Assembly (NCBI GenBank): GCA_041671045.1
Contig: JBAZCF010000001.1
Location: forward strand, 1 to 64,000
DNA: 64,000 nt
Origin: Parachlamydiales bacterium
Lineage (GTDB): Bacteria > Chlamydiota > Chlamydiia > Chlamydiales > JABDDJ01
Reading direction: 5' to 3'
Shown here: piece by piece, positions 27,319-35,088 of the stretch
Numbering within the stretch: position 1 is the stretch's first letter
How the letters are laid out: the number at the start of each line of letters is the position of its first letter
Notes under the pieces: generated by a model
What the model was told of the DNA's origin: nothing
Seen by the model: only the letters and a program-made list of their open reading frames with translations
Database searches by the model: none
Translations under genes and position numbers: made by a program

Positions 27319-27876
27319 ATGGGCCAAGAAAAAGCAAGAACGATTGAAGAAAGGGTAAAAGAACTGACGCCTTCTGAAAAAGATGAAATGTTTAAAAAAA
27401 TGGATGTTGCATTTGAAAGGGTTCTAAAGGAAAAAATTCCTTTATTTACCGCACTGAACATTCCGCATGAAGTGCTGGATTTCACTTATGATGAAGCTTA
27501 CCGTATGTATCGAAATGGCCATTTCGAGAAAGCACAGCAATATTTTGAGCTTTTAAACCTTCTCGACAGTAAGGATAAAAACTTTATCTTGGGCCTTGCA
27601 GCCTGTTTGCAAATGCGTAAATTATATAAAAACGCAGCGGACGTATATGATGTCTTAGCGAATACGATCCCTACCAGCCCCCTGCCGCATTTTTATAAAT
27701 ACGAATGCTTCATGCAGATGAATCAATATGATGAGGCCAAAGCTTCTCTTGAAAAAGTCATAGAGCTAGCCGGAACTTCACCTGAATTCATTCAGATGTC
27801 CGACAAGGCCAAAATGATGCTTGAAGGGCATGTAGCAAATTTTCCGGTCGCAAATGCCGGAGCTGAAGAAAAATAA
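27319..27876 (+). CDS. T3SS class II chaperone, SycD/LcrH family (second copy)
   Basis: AAGGAGGA precedes the ATG at 27319; the frame open from 27196 overlaps the upstream gene and is not used. The 185-residue protein has the same TPR plan as the chaperone at 23043: AYRMYRNGHFEKAQQYFELL, GLAACLQMRKLYKNA and PLPHFYKYECFMQMNQYDEA. It lies between the 1225-residue protein and two further proteins with hydrophobic segments (27915 and 29559), so each hydrophobic group has its own chaperone. An 8-bp hairpin (27878-27900) follows and overlaps the spacing to the next gene. Confidence 0.88.
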   Translation: MGQEKARTIEERVKELTPSEKDEMFKKMDVAFERVLKEKIPLFTALNIPHEVLDFTYDEAYRMYRNGHFEKAQQYFELLNLLDSKDKNFILGLAACLQMRKLYKNAADVYDVLANTIPTSPLPHFYKYECFMQMNQYDEAKASLEKVIELAGTSPEFIQMSDKAKMMLEGHVANFPVANAGAEEK

Positions 27877-27877
27877 G

Positions 27878-27900
27878 TTCCCTCCCTCTATTGGAGGGAA
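27878..27900 (+). promoter_or_regulatory. Intercistronic hairpin next to a ribosome-binding site
   Basis: TTCCCTCC (27878-27885) pairs with GGAGGGAA (27893-27900) around a seven-base loop. The next gene's AAGGAG site starts at 27899, so the stem touches it. It could mark an RNA processing site or reduce translation of the 27915 gene. Confidence 0.45.
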
Positions 27901-27914
27901 AGGAGTTGTCAAGG

Positions 27915-29534
27915 ATGACAGTTCTAGGTTCAGATGCTAGTTATAGTAGTGGAGGCCCCCAAGGTCCTTTACAAGAGGATACTGCGAAAACTGCTGCCGA
28001 AACGGTGCCGCACCGCGCTTTATTGATCACCCAAGATACTATCAATGATCCGACAGCCATGGCGATGATGCTGAATACGGATGAAATGAAAAGAAGCGGG
28101 CACTACCAGTCTCAGTCTCCCAAGCCGTCTTTGGATATGCCATTATTCAAAATGCGCATGGGCGATGTCTCTCAAAAACCTTCGGATGATGCTCTAACAG
28201 ATAAAAGGGAACAGCTTATTAATTCCATGCCGGAAGATGCACAGAATAGGTTAGGGGAAGAAGAGCAACGCCCCTTTGACCAAAGGAGCTTTTTATACAC
28301 GGGGCTGGGACACTTATTGAATATTGCAGCCAGGATACTATCCGGAGCAGAAGGCGCCGGTCAGCCTCTGGCAGAAGATGCAATGAATACGCAGCTCTAT
28401 GAGAATTTTGCATTGCTCCCTTATGTGGGGCTTCTAGGTGCCACTAAAAACGGTGAAGATGTCTCTGCTTTCCTGCAGGGAAACCTTGAGGAGCTAGGGC
28501 ACAATTACCCCGACTTTGATGCCTTGATGCAAGAAGCCGGAAATTTCACCGGTTTAATGCAGTCATTCTCTGAAGTGTCAGAAAAAGCATTATCGGGACA
28601 GGCTACTGCCGGCGATGCTGAAAAAATGAAAGATTTGGCTGCCCAGCTTGAGCAAAGAGTAAGTTCTTTGGCAGGTAGGGACATCGGAGGATCTTCCGGC
28701 GTTTTCTTACCTCAACTGCAAGCAGCTCTTTTAATCGCCCAATCCTTCTCTGATCCTGCACACGCTGCTCCTGCAGCGCTTATGGGTCAAAGCATAGCCC
28801 AGTTTGGCCTGGAAGGCGACAAGGAAGGGTCTGGTGTGATGGGCGGAGGCTTGCATGCCGGTCTTGAAAAAGGGATTTTGGATAATTTAGGAGGAACGCA
28901 GCACGTAGTTAAAACATTCGTCACATCTTTGCTTTTGGGTGTAGCCGTTACGGCTGCTTTGGTCAGTGCAAATGGCTTGGGAATGACACCACAAAAAGGC
29001 GAAAAGGAAGTAGAGGCTAGTAAGTCCTTTGATGCACAAATCACGATGCATTTTGTTCTAAAAACGGGCCTCTTTGAAAGTTTAATCAATGGAATTGCAG
29101 ATGCAGCTCAGGTTCCGGAAAAGGAAAGGGCCGATTTTCATGCGGCTGTCCTTTTAGGAATACTAGCAACAGCAATTTTAGTGAGTGGAAATAATAATGA
29201 GGATAGGCAGGCAGCATTGGCCTCCTCATTAGAAAATTTTATACAGCCGCATCTACAACATCTTACAAATGATGCCGGTACACAGGAAGTGGATGATGAA
29301 AATGCTGCAAAAAATATTGCTTTACAACAATCGATGCAAGCACTGACGAACGGCCATTTTAAGGATATGATTGCCATTTGCAAAGCAATGTTAAGTGATG
29401 CTAGCGGCGATCCTGAAGCTTTTGAAAAAGACTTAGGCTCGTTTTTGTCTACAGTAGGATCCTTTGGAGAGTCAGTACAAAATGGATTGAGTGCACAAAA
29501 CTCTCCACTCCCTTCTGTGGCCATTGCCGCATAA
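27915..29534 (+). CDS. Large protein with two hydrophobic segments, putative T3SS secreted/translocator component
   Basis: From the ATG at 27915 (AAGGAG ten bases upstream) the protein has 539 residues. Most of it is predicted helical and rich in Ala, Gln and Met, with two hydrophobic segments near residues 331-356 (VVKTFVTSLLLGVAVTAALV) and 407-425 (FHAAVLLGILATAILVSG). It is downstream of the second SycD-type chaperone and upstream of a YopD-like protein, so it is probably exported with the help of that chaperone. Two hydrophobic hairpin-like segments would also fit a translocator. No family is firmly recognised. A TTG start at 27891 is possible but would include the ribosome-binding site in the gene. 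Confidence 0.65.
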   Translation: MTVLGSDASYSSGGPQGPLQEDTAKTAAETVPHRALLITQDTINDPTAMAMMLNTDEMKRSGHYQSQSPKPSLDMPLFKMRMGDVSQKPSDDALTDKREQLINSMPEDAQNRLGEEEQRPFDQRSFLYTGLGHLLNIAARILSGAEGAGQPLAEDAMNTQLYENFALLPYVGLLGATKNGEDVSAFLQGNLEELGHNYPDFDALMQEAGNFTGLMQSFSEVSEKALSGQATAGDAEKMKDLAAQLEQRVSSLAGRDIGGSSGVFLPQLQAALLIAQSFSDPAHAAPAALMGQSIAQFGLEGDKEGSGVMGGGLHAGLEKGILDNLGGTQHVVKTFVTSLLLGVAVTAALVSANGLGMTPQKGEKEVEASKSFDAQITMHFVLKTGLFESLINGIADAAQVPEKERADFHAAVLLGILATAILVSGNNNEDRQAALASSLENFIQPHLQHLTNDAGTQEVDDENAAKNIALQQSMQALTNGHFKDMIAICKAMLSDASGDPEAFEKDLGSFLSTVGSFGESVQNGLSAQNSPLPSVAIAA

Positions 29535-29558
29535 AGGTATTAAACAAGGAGTAATAAT

Positions 29559-30518
29559 ATGTTGTTAGACATTGGAATCAATCAAAATAGTGGCGGCGGT
29601 GTAATAGATGACGATTATATAAAAAATAATCTCCCTTCACTTGCCGAAAGCATAAATGCAGATGGTAAAGTCCAATCGGATGGCTCCATTAAGGGATCCG
29701 GACAAGTAGACAAAGATGTTGCTTTTAAGGATTCTTTAAGCGGGGCAGGAGAAAATTCGGGGGTGGGTGGCAAGGGTACTTCACACGGTACTCAAGTGGA
29801 CTCCAAAGTTCCCAGCCTACCCGAAGGAAATAACGGCACTCCCCCTCCAGGAGGAAAAGTGGACTCTTATTTCACCGGACCTTCCATCGCGTTTTTTGCT
29901 ATTGTTGCGGAAGCCATGGACCAAGTCAAACGCCTAATGCAGCAGATCGATGCAGTCGATACCAAATTCCAAAATACACAGAATCTTGAGAGCCGTGAAT
30001 CTGCAAAATTAGCTCGAGACCAGGGCTATGAAGCTGCTGATGATAAACGCACCGGCGGTTTGATGGCATTAGGCATTGCTGTCCTCTCTGCTGTCGTTCA
30101 AATCGGTGTTGCCGGAGCGCAGGCCAGTAACCTGAGCAAAACGCAAGCCGCTGCAAAAGGTGGACAGGATACAGGGGCGGTCGATGCAAACGGAACAGCT
30201 GTTCTTACAAAACCAGACGATAAAGCTTGGGATAAAGGAAGAATGAAATCGGACAATCTTTCCACTGTGGGTCAGATTGCGAGTGGATTAGGCAGTGGCG
30301 CATCGCAGGGTGCATCAGGCATCTATGAAGCGAGCAGTATGGAACACTCGGCCGACTCTCAATTAACTCAAGATGCCGCACAAGCTTACAGCAAAGGCGC
30401 CGATGCAGCATCGCAGGAGAAAAAAGAGGAACAAGACACGTTCTCCAAAGCTTTGGATGGTCTTGCCGATGCGATAAGAAAAGCCAAAGAAGCAGCAGCC
30501 CAACTTTTAAAAGGGTAG
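29559..30518 (+). CDS. YopD/CopD-like minor translocator candidate
   Basis: The 319-residue protein has a disordered Gly/Ser/Asp-rich N-terminus (1-105), a helical segment (AFFAIVAEAMDQVKRLMQQI), one hydrophobic segment near 167-187 (LMALGIAVLSAVVQIGVAGA), a polar linker, and an amphipathic Ala/Lys-rich C-terminal coiled coil (EQDTFSKALDGLADAIRKAK). A single membrane segment plus a C-terminal amphipathic helix is the layout of the small translocator YopD/CopD. AAGGAG precedes the ATG, and it is the last gene before a strong terminator. The position after a chaperone matches lcrH-copB-copD loci of Chlamydia. The assignment is by layout, not by detected homology. Confidence 0.62.
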   Translation: MLLDIGINQNSGGGVIDDDYIKNNLPSLAESINADGKVQSDGSIKGSGQVDKDVAFKDSLSGAGENSGVGGKGTSHGTQVDSKVPSLPEGNNGTPPPGGKVDSYFTGPSIAFFAIVAEAMDQVKRLMQQIDAVDTKFQNTQNLESRESAKLARDQGYEAADDKRTGGLMALGIAVLSAVVQIGVAGAQASNLSKTQAAAKGGQDTGAVDANGTAVLTKPDDKAWDKGRMKSDNLSTVGQIASGLGSGASQGASGIYEASSMEHSADSQLTQDAAQAYSKGADAASQEKKEEQDTFSKALDGLADAIRKAKEAAAQLLKG

Positions 30519-30546
30519 GCCTGTTAAGCTTGGATATATTGGAACT

Positions 30547-30576
30547 AGAAGGAGAGTTTTAACTCTCCTTCTTTTT
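30547..30576 (+). terminator. Strong intrinsic terminator ending the translocator operon
   Basis: AGAAGGAGAGTT pairs perfectly with AACTCTCCTTCT (30547-30558 with 30561-30572), effectively a ten-pair stem with a small loop, running into CTTTTTG. It lies 14 bases before the ATG of the next gene and touches its AGGAGG site, so readthrough and translation of that gene could be coupled to the fold. Confidence 0.8.
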
Positions 30577-30589
30577 GTAGGAGGAAATA

Positions 30590-30982
30590 ATGCTGGAAAG
30601 ACACCTCGAAAAATTGGCTAAAGAGTGGGAAGTAAAGCGCGGTTTTAGTACTTCAACACCCGGTGTATTTGAAATCCCTCTAGGGGATGACCTCTCGATT
30701 GTGCTGACTGCTATTGATAGTGGATTTAGCCTTTATACGGTATTAGGATCCTGCACCGTAGAGAAAAAAGGAGATTTTTTTCTTAAGTTATTGGCTTCCT
30801 GTAATTTGGGTGAGTCCACCCGCGGCGCTATCTTCAGTCTCGATGAAAAAGAAAATTTAGTCCTTTCCCAATGGGTAAGAAATGCACCTCAATATCGAGA
30901 TTTTTACGAGATCATAGAAGACTACGTTGAAATAGTAGACACCTGGCGCGCTGTATTAGAATTAGAAGTCTTAGCTAAATAG
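30590..30982 (+). CDS. scc4: T3SS chaperone, Scc4 (CT663) counterpart, CesT-like fold
   Basis: The 130-residue acidic protein has the size and alpha/beta pattern of class I (CesT/SycE-like) chaperones, with VFEIPLGDDLSIVLTAI and a C-terminal helix YRDFYEIIEDYVEIVDTWRA. It sits directly upstream of cdsD, where Chlamydia trachomatis has scc4 (CT663). Scc4 is known to pair with Scc1 to chaperone the gatekeeper CopN and also to bind RNA polymerase and sigma 66; whether this homologue does both cannot be seen. AGGAGG precedes the ATG and is adjacent to the terminator of the previous operon. Confidence 0.75.
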   Translation: MLERHLEKLAKEWEVKRGFSTSTPGVFEIPLGDDLSIVLTAIDSGFSLYTVLGSCTVEKKGDFFLKLLASCNLGESTRGAIFSLDEKENLVLSQWVRNAPQYRDFYEIIEDYVEIVDTWRAVLELEVLAK

Positions 30983-31052
30983 ACCATTGGCACAAAACAT
31001 GCTTTTACTGTTTTATTATTGATGCTGAACGTTTTCTATCAGGACGGTACAG

Positions 31053-33206
31053 ATGTCGGCAAAACTTGTGGCAGAAGAAGGTGTTTTAAAGGGTCTGTCC
31101 TTTCCATTTCTGGAAGGTGAAGAGTGGACCATCGGTCGTGATCCCGATAATTGTGAACTTGTCATAGAGGATCCGGATGCGTCGCGCTTACATGCTCGCT
31201 GCCACCGGGTAGCCAATGGACTGGTCATCGAGAATTTAAGTCAGGAGCAACCCACCGAAGTAAACGATAAGGTCGTAGATCAGCCGCGCATGTTGCAAGA
31301 AGGGGATACCATCAAAATTGGGAGCACACTTTTCCGATACCACATCTCTGAAAAGGAAGAAAATCCCGCAAGCTCCGAAATCTTAGAATCTAAGGTGAGC
31401 CCAGAAAAGGGGGAAAGTCGTATGTCTGATGCCGAAAAATCCCATTTAGGAAGTCTAGCTAGCGGAGACGACGCTAAAGATCAAAATGAAGAAGTCGAAC
31501 CCTTAAACTCTGAAGGGGAACAAGATGTCCTCGAATCCTCTGAACAAGAGGAAAAAAATCCCCCTAGTGAAGCAGCAGAAGAATTGCTAGAAGAGGAAAT
31601 ATTGGAGCGTCAAGAAGAAAAAAGCCCCATTTCTGATGAACAAGATGACATTTTTCCGGCAGAAGAGCATGCTATAGGTGCGGAAAAATATTCCGCTGAA
31701 GGTCAAGAACCTTCCCATAATACTAACACAGAAAGTACAAATAAAGACGTAATGGATACTATTTTTCAGGATGAAGCTTCTAATGATAATAAGGATTTAA
31801 TTGCCGAAGTTAATTTTGATATGTTGGAAACAGGTCGCTGGCTATTAAAAGTCGTAGGCGGACCTAATACAGGCGCTGAGTTTTCTATGCAGGCCGCATC
31901 CAACTATCTTATTGGTACCGACCCAAATACCTGCGATATTGTTTTTCATGATACGAGTGTTTCGCGTCAACACGCCCGCATCACGATTTCTGATGAAGAT
32001 ACTCTAGTTCTCGAAGATCTAAAAAGCCGTAACGGCACAATGATTGACGGTAAAAAAGTCGAAGGCCGCGTCGCATTGGAGCCAAACGTCATCGTTTCTG
32101 TAGGCACAACCTCTTTTGTCGTTTTTGACCGCGAAGGGGAAATGCAAACAATTATCTCCCCCATGCTTCCTTCCATTGTTAAAGTCCTCCAACAAGAAGA
32201 AAACAAAAACGAGAAAATAGAAGAAACTGCATCTGTAGTTCCTCCCTTAGCACCCCTTCCTACGGAAGTTACCTCGCAATTAGAAGAAAAACCTACAAGT
32301 AAGACCACAGCTCTCGGAGCATTTCTACTTATTTCCTTAGTGACAGGACTTTTCTTAGTCGTAGGCATCGGAACGTTGGCTCTATTTAGAAGCGAACCTG
32401 TTTCGATCGAAGAACCGTTAAATATTAATGCGACTCTGAAAGATGCCCTTTCTCCATTTAAAGATGTCAAATACTCTTATAATCAACCTTCGGGACGATT
32501 ATTATTAGTAGGGCACGTTCTGAATGCGACTGATAAAAACCAGCTTATATATAATCTGCAAGGCCTTCCATTCGTTAAAACAATCGACGATAAGGGCATT
32601 ATTATAGACGAGTTTGTCACACGTGAGATCAACCCTATCCTCGCACGTAATAAAGCTTGGAAAGGTGTAACGATTCAAACTCCTCAGCCCGGCCAGTTTG
32701 TTCTTACAGGCTACCTCCAAACACGCGACCAAGCAGAACAACTATCTGAATACATCAATACGAACTTTCCTAACCTTGACCAGTTAGATAGACGTATCAT
32801 CGTAGAGGAAGAAGTCACGAGTTCCGTTGAGACGATGCTCCAAAAAGTGGGCATCCGCGATGTTCAGATAAAGATAACTAGCGGGGAAGTTACCTTGACA
32901 GGTGGCATTCCTTCCGGAAAAGAAGCTGAATTCAATCGTATTTTACAAGAAACTAAGTCTATTCCCGGCATTCGTAATGTACGTAGTTATGTCAGCGAAT
33001 TGCCTGCAGAAGCTTCTCTAGTGAATATTTCAGACCGATACAAGGTATCAGGCGCCTCAAACCAAGGCGGAGTAAACCTAAGCGTCGTGATTAATGGACG
33101 TATCCTGGGAAGGGGCGATATCTTGGACGGCATGACTATTACAAGCATTAAGCCGAATGTGATATTCCTTGAAAAAGACGGAATAAAATATAGAGTAGAT
33201 TATTAA
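31053..33206 (+). CDS. cdsD: T3SS inner-membrane ring protein CdsD (SctD) with two FHA domains
   Basis: The 717-residue protein has an N-terminal FHA domain (about 8-98: WTIGRDPDNCELVIEDPDAS, SRLHARCHR), a long acidic linker (about 100-245), a second FHA domain (about 263-355: YLIGTDPNTCDIVFHDTSVS, SRQHARI, KSRNGTMIDG), one membrane helix (about 418-443) and periplasmic ring-building/BON-like repeats to the end (EVTLTGGIPSGKEAEFNRIL). SctD forms the outer rim of the inner-membrane ring. Both FHA domains keep the Arg, Ser-Arg-x-H and (in the second) N-G residues used to bind phosphothreonine. This matches CT664. The kinase gene at 40527 in the same locus is a likely partner, which is inference. 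Confidence 0.92.
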   Translation: MSAKLVAEEGVLKGLSFPFLEGEEWTIGRDPDNCELVIEDPDASRLHARCHRVANGLVIENLSQEQPTEVNDKVVDQPRMLQEGDTIKIGSTLFRYHISEKEENPASSEILESKVSPEKGESRMSDAEKSHLGSLASGDDAKDQNEEVEPLNSEGEQDVLESSEQEEKNPPSEAAEELLEEEILERQEEKSPISDEQDDIFPAEEHAIGAEKYSAEGQEPSHNTNTESTNKDVMDTIFQDEASNDNKDLIAEVNFDMLETGRWLLKVVGGPNTGAEFSMQAASNYLIGTDPNTCDIVFHDTSVSRQHARITISDEDTLVLEDLKSRNGTMIDGKKVEGRVALEPNVIVSVGTTSFVVFDREGEMQTIISPMLPSIVKVLQQEENKNEKIEETASVVPPLAPLPTEVTSQLEEKPTSKTTALGAFLLISLVTGLFLVVGIGTLALFRSEPVSIEEPLNINATLKDALSPFKDVKYSYNQPSGRLLLVGHVLNATDKNQLIYNLQGLPFVKTIDDKGIIIDEFVTREINPILARNKAWKGVTIQTPQPGQFVLTGYLQTRDQAEQLSEYINTNFPNLDQLDRRIIVEEEVTSSVETMLQKVGIRDVQIKITSGEVTLTGGIPSGKEAEFNRILQETKSIPGIRNVRSYVSELPAEASLVNISDRYKVSGASNQGGVNLSVVINGRILGRGDILDGMTITSIKPNVIFLEKDGIKYRVDY

Positions 33207-33272
33207 AATGAATATAATATTGTATGTTTCTATCGCAGAATAAAATAATTAAATAATTATTATTATATTATG

Positions 33273-33301
33273 TTGATATATCTATCTGGATTTGATAAAA
33301 T
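33273..33301 (+). promoter_or_regulatory. Candidate promoter upstream of cdsE
   Basis: TTGATA (33273-33278) and TAAAAT (33296-33301) are 17 bases apart in the very AT-rich 169-base gap between cdsD and cdsE. This would let the needle-chaperone genes be transcribed separately from cdsD. Confidence 0.45.
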
Positions 33302-33375
33302 AAAGATAGTAGAGAAAGAGACTTCGATATAAAAGGTATATATAACCGAACGACATAGACGCATACGAGGTAAAT

Positions 33376-33624
33376 ATGTTTGGGCTCGAAGACCATAAAA
33401 AAAAGAAAGATAAAACTGACGAGTTCATCTATGAATTGGAAACTGAACTGAAAAATAGAGCCTTTTTCTCAAAAACGAAAGAACGTATTGAAAGCCGTAT
33501 CCAATTGGTAAAAGAAGTTCTCAGAAGCGGTGAGAGCAAAGAAGAGTTTGACCGCTACGGAACGCTGTTACACGGTTATACAGCCTTCCTTAAAGTTATT
33601 GCGCGCCTCAAAACGATTAAATAG
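33376..33624 (+). CDS. cdsE: T3SS needle chaperone CdsE
   Basis: The 82-residue, highly charged helical protein starts MFGLEDHKKKKDKTDEFIYE and continues as a helical hairpin. Size, charge and position between cdsD and cdsF correspond to CT665 (CdsE). In Chlamydia, CdsE and CdsG act together as cochaperones for the needle subunit CdsF. GAGGT precedes the ATG. Downstream comes an unusually long 485-base gap with strong RNA structure before cdsF. Confidence 0.8.
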   Translation: MFGLEDHKKKKDKTDEFIYELETELKNRAFFSKTKERIESRIQLVKEVLRSGESKEEFDRYGTLLHGYTAFLKVIARLKTIK

Positions 33625-33642
33625 GCGCAAAAGTTTAAGATA

Positions 33643-34042
33643 CGCTGCAGTATGCCTGCAGTGTTGTCCGCTCGACGAGCACTTGGCAGGGGTTTACCTA
33701 GCTAAGGCTTGTTATGGAAATGCAAGGTAGGGTAGATGCCCCCTTGGCATATACACAGGTAGATTGTCGGATAGGAAGAAATATCCCTCTGGCAGCCTAC
33801 AGAACAGGGTTGGGGAAGTGTTATTAAGACATAAGGTTCAGGAATGCATCTTATGCTTCGAACTAAGATTAAGCCCAAGACTGTGGTAAGCATACTTTAC
33901 CTGTGTATTTCAAGGATGTGGCTTCTCTGGCCGGCAAGAACATAAACAGGGCTTAGTAGGAAACCCTGCAAAGTGCTCGTCGAAGCGTATAAAAGATTTT
34001 AGTGTGTTGAGATTCAGAAACGGGGCAAATGAAATTTCCCCG
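33643..34042 (+). ncRNA. Candidate structured RNA between cdsE and cdsF
   Basis: The 485-base gap 33625-34109 has no gene on either strand but many helices. A long-range closing helix pairs 33669-33671, 33672-33683 and 33686-33691 with 33985-33987, 33972-33983 and 33964-33969 (21 pairs, one bulge and one 2x2 internal loop). Inside it are TAAGCCC (33870-33876) with GGGCTTA (33949-33955), the hairpin 33836-33863 (11 pairs in three steps), ATGCC/GGCAT and GGATA/TATCC hairpins. Outside are a CTGCAG hairpin (33643-33663) and CGGGG/CCCCG (34021-34042). RNase P, tmRNA and 6S signatures were looked for and not found. It may be a leader of cdsF, a processed small RNA or an RNA thermometer-like element. 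Structure is by hand pairing only. Confidence 0.5.
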
Positions 34043-34109
34043 AGGAAATGTACTTTCTAGTAAGGATTGAAACACAATAACCAAAAAATATCCCTAGGAG
34101 GGTAATATT

Positions 34110-34379
34110 ATGCCACAGAACCTACAGTTCTTCGCTGGTAATAACGTACAGTCTGGCTTTAATGTTAATTCACTTTTCCGTTTAGTCCATGACGCTACAA
34201 TCAGCGCTAAAACTAAATTGCTGCAGATCAAAGATCGCAAAAGCTCCATCAGCATCGGCGATATGTTTGAAATGCAAATGTTGATGAACCACTTGTCACA
34301 GCTTTCTGAAATGTCGACAAACGTTGTTTCAGCATCAAACTCAGCAATATCTTCGATGGCCCGTAACGTTAAGGGTTAA
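34110..34379 (+). CDS. cdsF: T3SS needle subunit CdsF (SctF)
   Basis: The 89-residue protein has the size and helix-turn-helix layout of needle subunits, with a long C-terminal helix (SISIGDMFEMQMLMNHLSQL). It starts MPQNLQFFAGNNVQSG. It corresponds to CT666. Many copies polymerise into the needle. AGGAGGG eight bases before the ATG gives a very strong ribosome-binding site. It is flanked on both sides by structured non-coding RNA segments and lies between its two likely chaperones CdsE and CdsG. Confidence 0.88.
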   Translation: MPQNLQFFAGNNVQSGFNVNSLFRLVHDATISAKTKLLQIKDRKSSISIGDMFEMQMLMNHLSQLSEMSTNVVSASNSAISSMARNVKG

Positions 34380-34385
34380 TCGACT

Positions 34386-34523
34386 ACTTGAAGAAGTATT
34401 TCGATATTTCTTCAAGTTTGCCACAGGGCATGGTTCGGCACAGGTATTATACCAGCTAAACCATGCCTTTGGCTTAATGTACTTAATAGGACGGGGTGCT
34501 ACTTGAGATGAGATATTCATCTC
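34386..34523 (+). promoter_or_regulatory. Three consecutive hairpins between cdsF and cdsG
   Basis: First, ACTTGAAGAAGTAT and ATATTTCTTCAAGT (34386-34399 with 34404-34417) form 14 pairs capped by a TTCG tetraloop, one of the most stable loops in RNA, followed by TTTGCC. Second, GGCATGGTT with AACCATGCC (34427-34467). Third, GAGATGA with TCATCTC (34505-34523). The first has only a short T run, so it more likely protects the 3' end of a cdsF message or attenuates transcription than fully terminates it. Confidence 0.6.
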
Positions 34524-34571
34524 TACAAAAGCCTTAGATGACAGCGCAAATTCTACCGCAATAGGTTTTAT

Positions 34572-35054
34572 ATGAATCAGGATAAACAAAAAGTTTTAAA
34601 AGAAGATTTTGGTCTTCTTATTGAAGCAGGCTTCATCGCAGTCAAGCAACTCGATGAGACAAGCGCTAGCCGTATCTTTCATGCCGCTCAGGTGATTAGT
34701 CCCCAGAGCGTCGCACCTCAGATAGGGTTAGGGTATATTGCTTTGAATAAGTTGGAAATCAAAGAGGCTACCAAAATCTTTGAATCTGTCATCAAGCAAG
34801 AACCGGATAATAATTTAGCTCAGGTTTTCCTGGGGATCTGCTTCCTGCTGACCAAGCCCAAGCGTAGCAAAGGCGAAGAAATAATAAGTGAAGTCTTAAG
34901 TAAGACCACTGATCCTACAATCATCAACCTGGCGAAAATATCGCTGGAGTGGGCTGAAAAAGATTTAAAGACGGGTAAGACACGCTTTTCCTTTGAAGAC
35001 GGCTCCAAAAAAGTCGAAAAAGGGCCAGCAGCAGTTCCCGCAAAACCCCAATAG
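34572..35054 (+). CDS. cdsG: T3SS TPR chaperone CdsG
   Basis: The 160-residue protein contains TPR-like helical pairs (ARIFHAAQVISPQSVAPQIG-type segment, then LEIKEATKIFESVIKQEP and AQVFLGICFLLTKP) and a charged Lys/Ala/Pro C-terminal tail. Position after cdsF matches CT667 (CdsG), which with CdsE chaperones the needle subunit. There is no clear Shine-Dalgarno sequence close to the ATG (TAGGTTTTAT), which together with the preceding hairpins suggests lower translation than cdsF. Confidence 0.8.
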   Translation: MNQDKQKVLKEDFGLLIEAGFIAVKQLDETSASRIFHAAQVISPQSVAPQIGLGYIALNKLEIKEATKIFESVIKQEPDNNLAQVFLGICFLLTKPKRSKGEEIISEVLSKTTDPTIINLAKISLEWAEKDLKTGKTRFSFEDGSKKVEKGPAAVPAKPQ

Positions 35055-35088
35055 CAGGATTCAATCCTGAAAAGTTAGGGAGAAAGTC

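Noticed and set aside
34055..34075. CRISPR-repeat-like end (ATTGAAAC)
   Set aside because: The string occurs once, with no regularly spaced copies and no cas genes.
33625..34109. RNase P RNA, tmRNA, 6S RNA or group I/II intron in the cdsE-cdsF gap
   Set aside because: The GGAAAGTCC-type and ACAGAA-context cores of RNase P, a tag-peptide frame with tRNA-like ends, and intron core or domain V motifs are all missing. A lone ACAGAAC is not enough.
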